In this document: positions 7,753-15,546 of the stretch, in pieces | Numbering within the stretch: the stretch's first letter is position 1 | Layout of the letters: the number at the start of each line of letters is the position of its first letter | DNA from: Rhabdothermincola sp037478855 | GTDB taxonomy: Bacteria; Actinomycetota; Acidimicrobiia; Acidimicrobiales; Acidimicrobilacustridaceae | Direction: 5' to 3' | Assembly (NCBI GenBank): GCA_037478855.1 | Contig: JBBFLY010000026.1 | Span: forward strand, 1 to 36,838 | DNA: 36,838 nucleotides | Notes under the pieces: model-generated | The model's database searches: none | Told to the model about the DNA's origin: nothing | The model's input: the letters and a program-made list of their open reading frames with translations, nothing else | Program-made: the position numbers and the translations under genes

Positions 7753-7929
7753 ATGAAGACGCCGATGCAGGATCGGGCAGGCCACGTGGCCACCGTCTCG
7801 GCGTCGCGCGCTCGTACGGCCACGTCCACGTGCCGGGGCGCGTGGTACAGCACCACCTACGCGGGCTTCGCGGTGACCGTGCTCGACCACAAGCTCGGCC
7901 CCCAGCGGCTGAAGGAGCTCTCGCAGTAG
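7753..7929 (+). CDS. Small uncharacterised protein (58 residues)
   Basis: I do not recognise a family. The frame from ATG 7753 has almost only G or C at third positions, an AGGAG 10 bases upstream of the start and a hairpin terminator 30 bases after the stop, so it is very likely a real gene. The N-terminal half is basic and rich in serine/threonine; the C-terminal half (GAWYSTTYAGFAVTVLDHKL) is more hydrophobic and aromatic and could form a short amphipathic or membrane-associated helix, followed by GPQRLKELSQ. It has one cysteine. It lies 157 bases before the whiB gene on the same strand. An in-frame start at 7543 would make a longer protein with worse codon use, so I prefer 7753. Confidence 0.6.
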   Translation: MKTPMQDRAGHVATVSASRARTATSTCRGAWYSTTYAGFAVTVLDHKLGPQRLKELSQ

Positions 7930-7958
7930 CCACGAACCTGCGAACGAGGATCGCTCCG

Positions 7959-7984
7959 AAGGCCGCCGGGAGACCGGCGGCCTT
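7959..7984 (+). terminator. Hairpin terminator after the small protein
   Basis: A perfect 9-base stem (AAGGCCGCC / GGCGGCCTT) with an 8-base loop lies 30 bases after the stop at 7929. It lacks a long T run, as is common in high-GC actinobacteria. Confidence 0.6.
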
Positions 7985-8086
7985 CTCGCATCTCGGAGGC
8001 CATTCCGCCCGACCCAGCACCGCGCCGACCATCAACCAGGACACCGTCGCCGAGAGGACGGCGGTTCGACGAAGGGGAAGCACCAC

Positions 8087-8431
8087 ATGCTCGCCGAGTT
8101 GAGCGAGAGCATCATCCAGGACTGGTGGGACCAAGCCCGCTGCCGCGACGGCGAGGCCTCACTCGTCCACGTCTTCTTCTCGGAGGAGCTCCAGGACATC
8201 GCACAAGCCAAGACCATCTGCGCCCAGTGCCCGGTGATGCTCGAGTGCCTCGAGGGAGCCATCGCACGCCGGGAGCCCTGGGGGGTGTGGGGTGGCCAGC
8301 TCTTCCTCAACGGCAGGATCCTGACGACAAAGCGCCGCCGGGGTCGTCCCCCAAAGACCCCGCGCCCGGAGGACCAGATCCCGGAGATCCCGGTGCCGGT
8401 GCACCTCCGAACGCACCTTCGGACGGCCTGA
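8087..8431 (+). CDS. WhiB-family Fe-S transcriptional regulator
   Basis: WhiB-like (Wbl) protein of 114 residues, an actinobacterial regulator that binds a [4Fe-4S] cluster and works with the principal sigma factor. The four cluster cysteines are C19, C45, C48 and C54 (CxxCxxxxxC). The GVWGGQ turn is at 66-71, followed by a basic KRRRGRPPK segment that resembles an AT-hook for DNA contact, then a proline-rich tail. I cannot assign it to WhiB1-7; the RGRPPK tail sets it apart from the short WhiB1 type. GAAGGGGAA a few bases upstream of ATG 8087 serves as the ribosome site. A hairpin follows at 8598-8638. Redox or nitric-oxide sensing is known for the family but not shown here. Confidence 0.95.
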   Translation: MLAELSESIIQDWWDQARCRDGEASLVHVFFSEELQDIAQAKTICAQCPVMLECLEGAIARREPWGVWGGQLFLNGRILTTKRRRGRPPKTPRPEDQIPEIPVPVHLRTHLRTA

Positions 8432-8597
8432 CCACCTGCACGCGTTGGGCTGACCGAAGGCCAAGACGCCGGCGTCCCGCTGAGCCCCCGCAGCCGGAGC
8501 GCCGGATCGGACCATCCCACACAGCCCGGGTGACAGCCCGAGCGGCGCCCTGCCGCTCGACGTGCGAACCCGGACCTGGGCGATGGTCCAAGTCGAG

Positions 8598-8638
8598 ACG
8601 GCAGTGGCCTGCCCGGAGGGAGGGCGGGTCACTGCCGT
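8598..8638 (+). terminator. Hairpin terminator downstream of whiB
   Basis: A 9-base perfect stem (ACGGCAGTG / CACTGCCGT) with a G-rich 23-base loop is followed by GTGCGTTTT, a short T tract. It lies 167 bases after the whiB stop and about 40 bases before tlpA; the DNA at 8432-8597 holds nothing else I can support. Confidence 0.6.
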
Positions 8639-8680
8639 CGTGCGTTTTCCACAGGCACGGCGGTACCGTCGTAGCGCCCT

Positions 8681-9328
8681 ATGGAGACCCCCGGCACCGG
8701 CACGTCTGCGACCAGCCACGCACACGAGTCGCAGCACCCTTCCTCCCGCGGCCAGCGCGCCCGGTGGCGGCGCCTCGCATGGTGGGTCCTCCTGCTCGCC
8801 ACCGCTGCGTTGGCCGCCATCACCGTGGTGGCATTCCGCACCACAAGCGACGACGACGTCGATCGCATCGACCCGAGCGCGCAGGCGCCTTTCGGCCTCC
8901 AAGGTCGTGACGTCACCGGCAAACAGGTGCCGGACGTCTCGTTCGAGCGCTTCGACGGTGGAACCGGCTCGTTCACCGACTATGCGGGCCGACCGCTCGT
9001 GGTCAACTTCTTCGCCTCCTGGTGCACGCCCTGCGCCGACGAGATGCCCGCCTTCGAACGGGTGCACGAGCAGCTCGGCGCGCGGGTCGCGTTTCTCGGT
9101 CTGAACGTGACCGAGCAGCCCGACAGCGCCCGGGCGCTGATCGCACGCACCGGCGTCACCTACGACACCGCCCGGGATCCCGCCGGAGATCTGCTGCGCG
9201 CCTTCGGCGGTGTCAACATGCCCACCACCGCCTTCGTGCGGGCCGATGGCACCATCGCGAAGGTGCACGTCGGCAAGCTCGACGAAGCTCAGCTGCAGCG
9301 AATCATCGACGAAGAGCTGCTCCCGTGA
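8681..9328 (+). CDS. TlpA/ResA-type membrane-anchored thioredoxin
   Basis: Thiol-disulphide oxidoreductase of 215 residues with a cytoplasmic N-terminus, one membrane segment (about 33-52) and an extracytoplasmic thioredoxin domain. The active site is WCTPC (C115, C118), followed by a cis-proline region (NMPTTAFV). Such proteins reduce apocytochrome c or other exported thiols. The ccdA gene overlaps its stop by 4 bases, and CcdA is the usual source of electrons for this type of protein, so the pair works as one relay. The cytochrome c domain of CtaC in this window is one plausible beneficiary. The start is ATG 8681; a TACCGT box at 8664-8669 would give only a very short leader. Confidence 0.88.
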   Translation: METPGTGTSATSHAHESQHPSSRGQRARWRRLAWWVLLLATAALAAITVVAFRTTSDDDVDRIDPSAQAPFGLQGRDVTGKQVPDVSFERFDGGTGSFTDYAGRPLVVNFFASWCTPCADEMPAFERVHEQLGARVAFLGLNVTEQPDSARALIARTGVTYDTARDPAGDLLRAFGGVNMPTTAFVRADGTIAKVHVGKLDEAQLQRIIDEELLP

Positions 9329-10185
9329 TCGACGCCCCGCTCGCCTACGCGTTCGGGGTCGGGATGGTGGCCACCTTCAACCCCTGCGGCTTCGCCATGC
9401 TGCCCGCCTACGTGTCGTACTTCCTCGGTCTCGAGAGCACCCGGGGTGACGGCGCCGACGCTCCCCGGGCGAGCGCGCTGCGAGCGCTCGCGGTGGGAGC
9501 TTCGATGACCGCGGGCTTCCTGGTCGTGTTCGGGTTGCTCGGCATCGTGCTCGACCCGATCCTCGACGCCGTGCAGGCTCGGCTGCCTTGGGTCACGATC
9601 GTGCTCGGCCTCGTGCTCGTCTGCCTCGGCGCCGCGCTGCTCGCCGGCCGCACCCTGTCGGTGAAGCTGCCCCTGATGACCAGGGGAGCCGATGGTCGGG
9701 AGCTGTGGTCGGTCTTCCTGTTCGGCATCTCCTACGCGCTGGTGTCTCTGTCGTGCACGCTGCCCACCTTCCTCGCTGCGGTGGCTGGGGTGTTCGACAC
9801 CACCGACGTGGTCTCCGGGATCGCGGTCTTCGTGGCCTACGGGTTGGGGATGGGCCTGGTTCTGATGGTGCTCACGCTCGCGACCGCGCTGGCCCGCCAG
9901 GGCCTGGTGCGCGGCATGCGGTCCTTCCTGCCGTACGTGAACCGGGTCTCGGGCGGGCTGCTCCTCCTCGCCGGGGCGTACGTCGCGTACTACGGCTGGT
10001 ACGAGCTGCGGGTCCGCTCCGGCGACACGACCGGCGGTGCCGTCGCGGATCTCGTGTTCGACCTCAACACCAGGATGAGCAACTGGATCCAACAGGTCGG
10101 ACCGGTGCGCATCGGCCTCGTGCTCACGCTCGTGATCGCCATCGCCGTGACCGCGGCGCTCGCCCGACGATCCCGGGTCGAGTGA
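9325..10185 (+). CDS. ccdA: Cytochrome c biogenesis / thiol transporter CcdA
   Basis: Integral membrane protein of 286 residues of the DsbD/CcdA family, which passes electrons from cytoplasmic thioredoxin to extracytoplasmic thiols. The two redox cysteines are C21 in NPCGFAMLPAY and C144 in SLSCTLPTF, in the first and fourth membrane segments as expected. Six core segments are visible plus a seventh near the C-terminus (IGLVLTLVIAIAVTAALA), slightly longer than the minimal family. The start is GTG 9325, overlapping the tlpA stop (GTGA), which indicates translational coupling. No ccsA/ccsB (resBC) genes are in the window. Confidence 0.92.
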   Translation: MIDAPLAYAFGVGMVATFNPCGFAMLPAYVSYFLGLESTRGDGADAPRASALRALAVGASMTAGFLVVFGLLGIVLDPILDAVQARLPWVTIVLGLVLVCLGAALLAGRTLSVKLPLMTRGADGRELWSVFLFGISYALVSLSCTLPTFLAAVAGVFDTTDVVSGIAVFVAYGLGMGLVLMVLTLATALARQGLVRGMRSFLPYVNRVSGGLLLLAGAYVAYYGWYELRVRSGDTTGGAVADLVFDLNTRMSNWIQQVGPVRIGLVLTLVIAIAVTAALARRSRVE

Positions 10186-10217
10186 AGCTGCCGGCCACCC
10201 CTGAGGCCCCGAACGCC

Positions 10218-10223
10218 TAGGGT
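10218..10223 (+). promoter_or_regulatory. -10 box (TAGGGT) of the luciferase-like oxidoreductase
   Basis: TAGGGT, then 6 bases, then ATG 10230; leaderless arrangement. Confidence 0.55.
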
Positions 10224-10229
10224 GCCCAC

Positions 10230-11171
10230 ATGGACCTCCGGATCATGGTGGAGCCCCAGCAGGGGGCGACCTACGACCAGCAGCTCGCGATGGCGCAGCT
10301 CGCCGAAGCGGAAGGCTTCGACGGCTTCTTCCGCTCCGACCACTGGTTGCGGATACCCGGCCTGAGCGAGAGCGCGGTCAACCCTGGTCCCACCGACAGC
10401 TGGGTCACGCTCGGCGCCCTGGCCCGGGAGACGACACGCATCCGGCTCGGCACCCTGGTGTGCTCGGTGACGTTCCGCCTGCCGGGTCCCCTGGCGGTCG
10501 CGGTCGCCCAGGTCGACCAGATGAGCGGCGGTCGCGTGGAGCTGGGGCTCGGCGCCGGGTGGTACGGCGACGAGCACGTCGCGTACGGCATCCCCTTCCC
10601 CGGCACGAGGGAGCGCTTCGAGCTGCTCGAGGAGCAGCTCGAGATCATCACCGGGATGTGGCACTGCCCGCCGGACTCGCAGTACACGTTCGAGGGTGAG
10701 CACTACGGCGTCGTGGGGTCGCCCGCGCTCCCCAAGCCGGTGCAGGTCAACGGCCCGCCGATCATCATGGGCGGGTTCGGCACCGTTCGCACGCCGCGGC
10801 TCGCTGCCCGCTACGCGAGGGAGTTCAACGTGCCGTTCGCACCGGTGGACGTCTTCGCGCAGCAGCGCGATCGGGTGCGGGCGGCCTGCGAGGCCGCGGA
10901 GCGCGACCCAGATTCGATGCTGTTCTCCGCCGCGCTCACCGTGTGCTGCGGGGAGGACGAGGGGGAGATCGCCAGGCGGGCCGGCAACATCGGCCGCAGC
11001 GTCGAGGAGCTGCGCGAGAACCAACTCGCCGGGAGTCCGGCCGAGGTTCTGGACCGGATCGCCACCTACGCCGAAGCAGGAGCTGACCGTCTCTACCTAC
11101 AGGTGCTCGACTTCGACGACCTCGACCACCTGCGACTCCTCGGGGAGCAGGTGCTCCGCCTGCTGCCCTGA
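10230..11171 (+). CDS. LLM-class flavin/F420-dependent oxidoreductase
   Basis: Luciferase-like monooxygenase superfamily protein, 313 residues, soluble TIM barrel. Motifs: AEAEGFDGFFRSDHW early, TTRIRLGTLVCSVTFRLPG, then GGRVELGLGAGWYGDEH, a hallmark of the F420-dependent actinobacterial subgroup, and a C-terminal GSPAEVLDRI. The usual cofactor in this subgroup is F420, though FMN is possible; the substrate is unknown. The start is ATG 10230 by the leaderless promoter; the ccdA stop is 44 bases upstream, so it is probably transcribed separately. It converges with the sdhD-like gene. Confidence 0.88.
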   Translation: MDLRIMVEPQQGATYDQQLAMAQLAEAEGFDGFFRSDHWLRIPGLSESAVNPGPTDSWVTLGALARETTRIRLGTLVCSVTFRLPGPLAVAVAQVDQMSGGRVELGLGAGWYGDEHVAYGIPFPGTRERFELLEEQLEIITGMWHCPPDSQYTFEGEHYGVVGSPALPKPVQVNGPPIIMGGFGTVRTPRLAARYAREFNVPFAPVDVFAQQRDRVRAACEAAERDPDSMLFSAALTVCCGEDEGEIARRAGNIGRSVEELRENQLAGSPAEVLDRIATYAEAGADRLYLQVLDFDDLDHLRLLGEQVLRLLP

Positions 11172-11224
11172 CGGTGGAACCCATCTGAGTCCCACGCCGT
11201 CGACCGTGCGCGCCCGAGATGAGC

Positions 11225-11581
11225 TCAGAGTCCGAAGGTGAACGCGCTGTAGGTGCCGAGGAGCAGCAACGCCACGCTGATCGCCACGACCGCGCCATCC
11301 GTCACCGCCCACAGCGGTCCAGGCCGCAGCGTCCGTGTCAGCCACCCGTGGGTCCCGAGCGCGCCATGCAGGACGCCAAGCACGAGGAACGACCAGTCGG
11401 TCACCCTCCACAACGGGCTCTCCCAACGGGTGGCCACCTCCAGCGCCGTCCACCGGGCGATGTCGGTGGCGAGCAGCCACGAGGTCAGCTCGACCGGTAC
11501 CAACACGCAGAGGGCGATGGCTGACGCGCGGATCACGTGCCAGCTCCAGGGTCTCAGCTGCGCATCGGGGTGCGGGGTCAC
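11225..11581 (-). CDS. sdhD: SdhD-like succinate dehydrogenase membrane anchor
   Basis: Small membrane protein of 118 residues with three hydrophobic segments (about 18-38, 63-82, 90-112). The front WSWHVIRASAIALCVLVPVEL resembles the quinone-site helix of SdhD/SdhC, and helix II has LHGALGTHGW (H72, H78), close to the heme-binding HxxxG pattern of SdhD. Start GTG 11581 overlaps the stop of the preceding SdhC-like gene by 4 bases (GTGA); a GTG at 11620 is an alternative. It would anchor the flavoprotein and Fe-S subunits and bind heme b and quinone, but sdhA and sdhB are not in the window. Sequence similarity is weak, so the call rests on topology, histidines and gene order. Confidence 0.5.
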   Translation of the reverse strand: MTPHPDAQLRPWSWHVIRASAIALCVLVPVELTSWLLATDIARWTALEVATRWESPLWRVTDWSFLVLGVLHGALGTHGWLTRTLRPGPLWAVTDGAVVAISVALLLLGTYSAFTFGL

Positions 11582-11961
11582 CGCTGCCCACCCAGGATCG
11601 GCCAGAGGATCACCAGGCACGCGGGCACGCCGAGCGCTGCGGTGAGGAAGACCGTGGCCAACCGAGCTGGAGCCTCAACGCGCGCTCCAAACGGCAGGTA
11701 GTCAGCCACCAACCGGCGCAACCCGTCGAGGCTGTGAAACAGCACCGAGAGGGTCACCAGGCACAGCACCGCCCGGACACCGATGTTGCCCTGCAGCTCG
11801 CACAACCGGTTGAACAGCCTGACGTCGAAGCCCAACGTCGCGATCCCCGCCGACCAGACCGCGAGCCAGCCGAAGCTCACGAGCGCCGCGGCTCCCGCCG
11901 CGGGAGACGGGGACGCCGGCGACGGAGGTTCGCAGCGATCGACCGCCGAGGACTCCTCCAC
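11578..11961 (-). CDS. sdhC: SdhC-like succinate dehydrogenase cytochrome b subunit
   Basis: 127-residue membrane protein with a proline/alanine-rich N-terminus (about 1-22) and three membrane segments (about 24-42, 60-82, 98-118). Segment II holds LFHSLDGLRRLVADY (H76), which matches the SdhC heme-ligand pattern HxxxGxRxLxxD. It begins with GTG 11961, three bases after the serS stop, so it is likely co-transcribed and translationally coupled with serS. It overlaps the SdhD-like gene. The order SdhC-SdhD is usual, but sdhAB normally follow and do not here. A fumarate-reductase-type anchor is the main alternative. Confidence 0.55.
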   Translation of the reverse strand: MEESSAVDRCEPPSPASPSPAAGAAALVSFGWLAVWSAGIATLGFDVRLFNRLCELQGNIGVRAVLCLVTLSVLFHSLDGLRRLVADYLPFGARVEAPARLATVFLTAALGVPACLVILWPILGGQR

Positions 11962-11964
11962 CGG

Positions 11965-13257
11965 TCAGTCCGCCCGGATGACGGTTCCCCCACGCAGATA
12001 GGGGGCGAGCACCTCGGGGAGCGCGATCGAGCCGTCGGGCTGGCGGTAGGTCTCAACCAGCGCCGCCCACACCCGGGGCACGGCGAGTGCGGAGCCGTTG
12101 AGGGTGTGAACGGTCTCGGTGCGCTTCTCACCCGTCGGGCGGTAGCGGATGTTCGCCCGCCGCGCCTGGTAGTCGCTGAACCACGACACGGACGACACCT
12201 CCAGCCACCGGTCGACACCTGGCGCGTACACCTCGATGTCGAACGAGCGATGGTGCGACTGCCCGAGATCGCCGGTGCAGATCTCGACCACCCGGTAGGC
12301 CAACCCCAACGCAGCGATGGTGCCCTCGGCGCGCGCCAGCAGTTCCTCGAGCATGGCGGGCGCCTGCTGCGGCGTCGCATAGGCCAGGATCTCGACCTTG
12401 TCGAACTCGTGGACCCGCAACAGACCACGGGTGTCACGTCCTGCCGAGCCGGCCTCGCGTCGGAAGCACGGGGTGTACGCCATCAACCTCATCGGCAGAT
12501 CCTCCTCGGCGAGGATCTCGTCCCTGGCGATCGAGGTGAGCGGCACCTCTGCGGTGGGGATGCACCACAGGTCGTCGCGCTCGATGTGATAGGCGTCGTC
12601 GGCGAACTTCGGCAGCTGGCCGGTTGCCGTGAGCGTGCTCGACAGCACGAGGCTCGGCGGTCGCACCTCCTCGAACGCATCGGCGTTGCGGTCGAGCGCC
12701 AGCTGGCAGAGCGCCCTAGCCAAGGTCGCTCCCTGCCGGCGGAACATCGTGAACATGGCGCCGGAGATCTTCACCGCCCGTTCCAGATCGAGGATCCCCA
12801 GCTCCGTGCCGATCTCCCAGTGCGGGATCCGCTGGTGATCGCCGTAGGCGTCGGGGTCGAAGCCCTCGACGCGGACCACCACGTTGTCGGCGTCGCTCAC
12901 GCCGTCGGGCGCATCATCGGCCGGCAGGTTCGGGATGCGCAGCAGCAGCCCGCGCAGCTCCTCCTCAACCGCTTCGACCTCCCGATCGAGCTCCTGCTCG
13001 CGCAGCCCGAGCTGGCGACTCTCGGCCGCGAGCTCCTCGGCGTCTGCTGCCCTGCCCTCGCGGTGGAGCGCGCCCACCTGCTTGGAGATCGCGTTCACGC
13101 GGGCCCGCAGCTCGTCGCGCTCGCCGACCAGCTCCCGTTGCCGGGCGTCGAGGTCGCGCACCCGCTCGAGCTGCTGGGCAAGCGACGGATCGTGCCGGCG
13201 GGACAACGCGGCGAGGACGGCATCGAAGTCGGTGCGCACCCGGCGGAGATCCAGCAT
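11965..13257 (-). CDS. serS: Seryl-tRNA synthetase
   Basis: Class II aminoacyl-tRNA synthetase of 430 residues, cytosolic, charging tRNA-Ser. The N-terminal antiparallel coiled-coil arm spans about 25-105 (rich in E, R, L: RQRELVGERDELRARVN), followed by the catalytic core with motif 2 (CFRREAGSAGRDTRGLLRVHEF) and motif 3 near the end (LNGSALAVPRVWAALVETYR). The start is ATG 13257, giving the family opening MLDLRRVRTD; the frame extends upstream but that part is non-coding in character. TAGCTT lies 8 bases upstream, so the leader is at most a base or two. The two SdhC/SdhD-like genes follow with gaps of 3 and -4 bases. Confidence 0.97.
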   Translation of the reverse strand: MLDLRRVRTDFDAVLAALSRRHDPSLAQQLERVRDLDARQRELVGERDELRARVNAISKQVGALHREGRAADAEELAAESRQLGLREQELDREVEAVEEELRGLLLRIPNLPADDAPDGVSDADNVVVRVEGFDPDAYGDHQRIPHWEIGTELGILDLERAVKISGAMFTMFRRQGATLARALCQLALDRNADAFEEVRPPSLVLSSTLTATGQLPKFADDAYHIERDDLWCIPTAEVPLTSIARDEILAEEDLPMRLMAYTPCFRREAGSAGRDTRGLLRVHEFDKVEILAYATPQQAPAMLEELLARAEGTIAALGLAYRVVEICTGDLGQSHHRSFDIEVYAPGVDRWLEVSSVSWFSDYQARRANIRYRPTGEKRTETVHTLNGSALAVPRVWAALVETYRQPDGSIALPEVLAPYLRGGTVIRAD

Positions 13258-13265
13258 GTCCGCAG

Positions 13266-13271
13266 AAGCTA
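13266..13271 (-). promoter_or_regulatory. -10 box (TAGCTT) of serS
   Basis: TAGCTT on the minus strand, 8 bases before ATG 13257; near-leaderless. Confidence 0.45.
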
Positions 13272-13405
13272 GCCGCAGGCGTCCGACTCCGACGCACGTC
13301 CCACTCACCGGTGACCCCGTCGAGAACCGACGGAGCCTGGAGCGAACCCCGCGCGCTCGCCGGGGACTCGAGGGGCGCTCCGACGGGACGGGACGATCAC
13401 CTTGG

Positions 13406-13411
13406 TAGCGT
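13406..13411 (+). promoter_or_regulatory. -10 box (TAGCGT) of the ABC exporter operon
   Basis: TAGCGT, then 7 bases, then GTG 13419. It fixes the ABC ATPase start and repeats the hexamer seen before other genes. Confidence 0.55.
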
Positions 13412-13418
13412 CCGGACC

Positions 13419-14354
13419 GTGACGACTTCGAGACCATCGGGCGCGGTGATGGCCGTGGAGGTGGCCGATCTCGTCGTCGGCTACGGCGACCTGGTGGCGG
13501 TCGACGGGTTGCGCTTCAGCGCTCCCATGGGCGAGGTCACCGCCCTCCTTGGCCCGAACGGCGCTGGGAAGACCACCACCGTCGAGACCCTCGAGGGCTT
13601 CCGGCGACCCACCTCCGGTCAGGTGCGGGTGCTCGGGCTCGACCCCGTACGAGATCACCGCCGGCTCGTGCCCCAGATCGGGGTGATGCTCCAGCAGGGC
13701 GGCGTTTACACAGGTATCCGCCCGGTGGAGGTGCTGCGTCTCTACGCCAGCTACTACGACGACCCCCACGACCCCGTGGAGCTGCTCGAACGGGTCGGGC
13801 TGGCCAGCCGGGCCCGGACCGCCTGGCGCCACCTCTCTGGCGGGGAGAAGCAGCGGCTCTCGCTGGCCCTCGCACTCGTGGGCCGGCCGCGGGTCGTGTT
13901 CCTCGACGAGCCCACCGCGGGCATCGACCCTGCCGGACGCCAGGTCGTCCGCCGGGTGATCGCAGAGCTGCGTGACCAGGGAGTCGGGGTGCTGCTCACC
14001 ACCCATGATCTCGACGACGCGCAGCACCTGGCGGACCGCGTGCTGATCATCGACCGGGGGCGTCTGCTCGCCGAGGGGACGCCCGCCGAGCTGATGAGCG
14101 CTGAGCATGCCGAGGAGATCCGCTTCGCCGCGCCAACCGGTCTCGACACCGTGTCGCTCGGAGCTCGGGTAGGCGCGACGGTGGTCGAGGAGCAACCCGG
14201 GGAGTACCTCGTCGCGGCCCCAGCCACGCCGACCAACGTCGCCGCGATCACCGGCTGGCTCGCGGAGCACGACATCCCGCTCGGCAACCTCCGGGCGACG
14301 CAGGGAACCCTCGAAGACGTGTTCCTGCGCCTCACCCGGGAGGCCTCCACGTGA
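13419..14354 (+). CDS. ABC transporter ATP-binding protein (export type)
   Basis: ATPase subunit of an ABC-2 type exporter, 311 residues. Walker A is GPNGAGKT, the signature is LSGGEKQR, Walker B is VVFLDEPTAGID and the switch histidine is in TTHDLDDAQH. About 90 C-terminal residues form the extension common in drug/antibiotic-type exporters. The permease gene overlaps by 4 bases. In mycobacteria a similar ATPase-permease pair (Rv1458c-Rv1457c, as I recall) lies beside ctaA, and here the pair lies next to the cta block, so a link with oxidase or heme biogenesis is possible but unproven. Start GTG 13419 is chosen from the leaderless promoter; an internal ATG at residue 11 is an alternative. 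Confidence 0.92.
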   Translation: MTTSRPSGAVMAVEVADLVVGYGDLVAVDGLRFSAPMGEVTALLGPNGAGKTTTVETLEGFRRPTSGQVRVLGLDPVRDHRRLVPQIGVMLQQGGVYTGIRPVEVLRLYASYYDDPHDPVELLERVGLASRARTAWRHLSGGEKQRLSLALALVGRPRVVFLDEPTAGIDPAGRQVVRRVIAELRDQGVGVLLTTHDLDDAQHLADRVLIIDRGRLLAEGTPAELMSAEHAEEIRFAAPTGLDTVSLGARVGATVVEEQPGEYLVAAPATPTNVAAITGWLAEHDIPLGNLRATQGTLEDVFLRLTREAST

Positions 14355-15079
14355 AGGCCTATGCGATGCAGACCCGAACCGAGCTCCTGCTGAGCCTGCG
14401 CCAAGGCGAGCAGATGCTGGTCAGCATCGGCATCCCCCTGCTGGTGCTCGTGTTCTTCTCGCTCACCGCCGTCCTCCCGATCCCGGACGCCTTCACCGAG
14501 CCGGTTGACTTCCTGACCCCTGGGGTCCTCGCGCTCGCCATCATGTCGAGCGCCATGGTGAGCCTCGGGATCGGTACGGGGTTCGAGCGCCAGTACGGGG
14601 TCCTCAAACGCCTCGGCGCCACCCCTCTCGGGAGGGGTCGGCTCATCGGCGCCAAGATCTCGATGGTGCTGATCCTCGAGGTGATCCAGTTCGCGGTGCT
14701 GATCACGGCCGCGCTCGTCCTGGGCTGGAGACCCGAGGCAAACCTCGCCGCGACGGTTCTGGCGCTGGTCCTCGGCACGGCGGCGTTCGCCGGTCTCGGC
14801 CTCACCCTGGCCGGGACCTTGAGCGGCACAGCCAACCTGGCCGTCGCAAACGGGCTCTACCTGCTGCTGCTCCTACTGGGAGGCATGGTCGTGCCGCTCG
14901 ACCGGCTACCGGGAGGTGTCCGGGTGGTGGCGGAGCTGCTCCCCTCATCGGCGCTCAGCGAAGCCCTCCAGGGCGCCCTCTCCAGTCAGATCAGCACGCC
15001 CGTGGGTGCGTGGCTGGTGCTCACCGCCTGGGCGATCACCATGCCCCTCGCGGCGGCGAAGCTCTTCCGCTGGGAGTGA
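14351..15079 (+). CDS. ABC-2 type transporter permease
   Basis: Membrane subunit of the same exporter, 242 residues with six membrane segments and the usual ABC-2 layout: a first segment after an amphipathic N-terminus (MLVSIGIPLLVLVFFSLTAV), a cytoplasmic FERQYGVLKRLGATPLGRGRL coupling loop, and paired helices in the second half ending in LAAAKLFRWE. The start is GTG 14351, overlapping the ATPase stop (GTGA). The substrate is unknown. The gene converges with ctaF across a likely two-way terminator. Confidence 0.9.
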   Translation: MKAYAMQTRTELLLSLRQGEQMLVSIGIPLLVLVFFSLTAVLPIPDAFTEPVDFLTPGVLALAIMSSAMVSLGIGTGFERQYGVLKRLGATPLGRGRLIGAKISMVLILEVIQFAVLITAALVLGWRPEANLAATVLALVLGTAAFAGLGLTLAGTLSGTANLAVANGLYLLLLLLGGMVVPLDRLPGGVRVVAELLPSSALSEALQGALSSQISTPVGAWLVLTAWAITMPLAAAKLFRWE

Positions 15080-15097
15080 GGGTCTCCGCCGAGCCGG

Positions 15098-15135
15098 CGA
15101 GCGTGAGGCTGCCGCCAGCCCTCGACCTACGCTCG
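15098..15135. terminator. Likely bidirectional terminator
   Basis: Between the convergent ABC permease and ctaF genes lies an outer 7-base stem (CGAGCGT / ACGCTCG) with an imperfect inner stem (GAGGCT / AGCCCTC). There is no T tract. Confidence 0.4.
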
Positions 15136-15140
15136 CTCGA

Positions 15141-15536
15141 TCAGCCCCGGCCGATCATCTCGTCGCCGGCCCAGAACATCCGGAACGCGGCCATCACCGC
15201 CAGATAGACGCCGACCGCGAGAACCAGTCCGGAGAGGAAGACGCGGTTGAGCAGCGGCTTGTCGAACTTCAGGTGCATGAACACCCACGCCACGGTGAAG
15301 AACTTGACCGCCATGAGCACGAGGAGGGTGATGATGATGCCCGCGTTGCTCCCACCCCCCCAGCTCCAGGCCACGAAGTCGGGCCAGACGTAGGTGGCGA
15401 TCTCGACTGCGGTGACGACGGCGAGGAACACTGCCGTCGCCACGTAGAGCTTGTCCCGGGGGTACTCCTCGACCGCGCCGTCGAGCACCTGCGTGGAGAT
15501 CGGGCGATCGGTCGGTTCTGGCGTCACCGTTGCCAT
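15141..15536 (-). CDS. ctaF: Cytochrome c oxidase subunit IV, caa3 type
   Basis: Small accessory subunit of the heme-copper oxidase, 131 residues with three membrane segments (about 31-50, 65-86, 97-121). The FFTVAWVFMHLKFDKPLLNRVF segment between helices 2 and 3 is the mark of the prokaryotic subunit IV family (COX4_pro). It probably stabilises the subunit I/III assembly. The start is ATG 15536 with AGGAG 7 bases upstream; that site overlaps the ctaE stop, which indicates coupled translation. It is the last gene of the oxidase run. Confidence 0.88.
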   Translation of the reverse strand: MATVTPEPTDRPISTQVLDGAVEEYPRDKLYVATAVFLAVVTAVEIATYVWPDFVAWSWGGGSNAGIIITLLVLMAVKFFTVAWVFMHLKFDKPLLNRVFLSGLVLAVGVYLAVMAAFRMFWAGDEMIGRG

Positions 15537-15546
15537 GGCGCAGCTC

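Noticed and set aside
11335..13272. Very long plus-strand open frame opposite serS
   Set aside because: It is the antisense shadow of serS and the SdhC/SdhD-like genes. High-GC DNA leaves long open frames on the opposite strand; the product is rich in R, H, Q, G and shows no domain.
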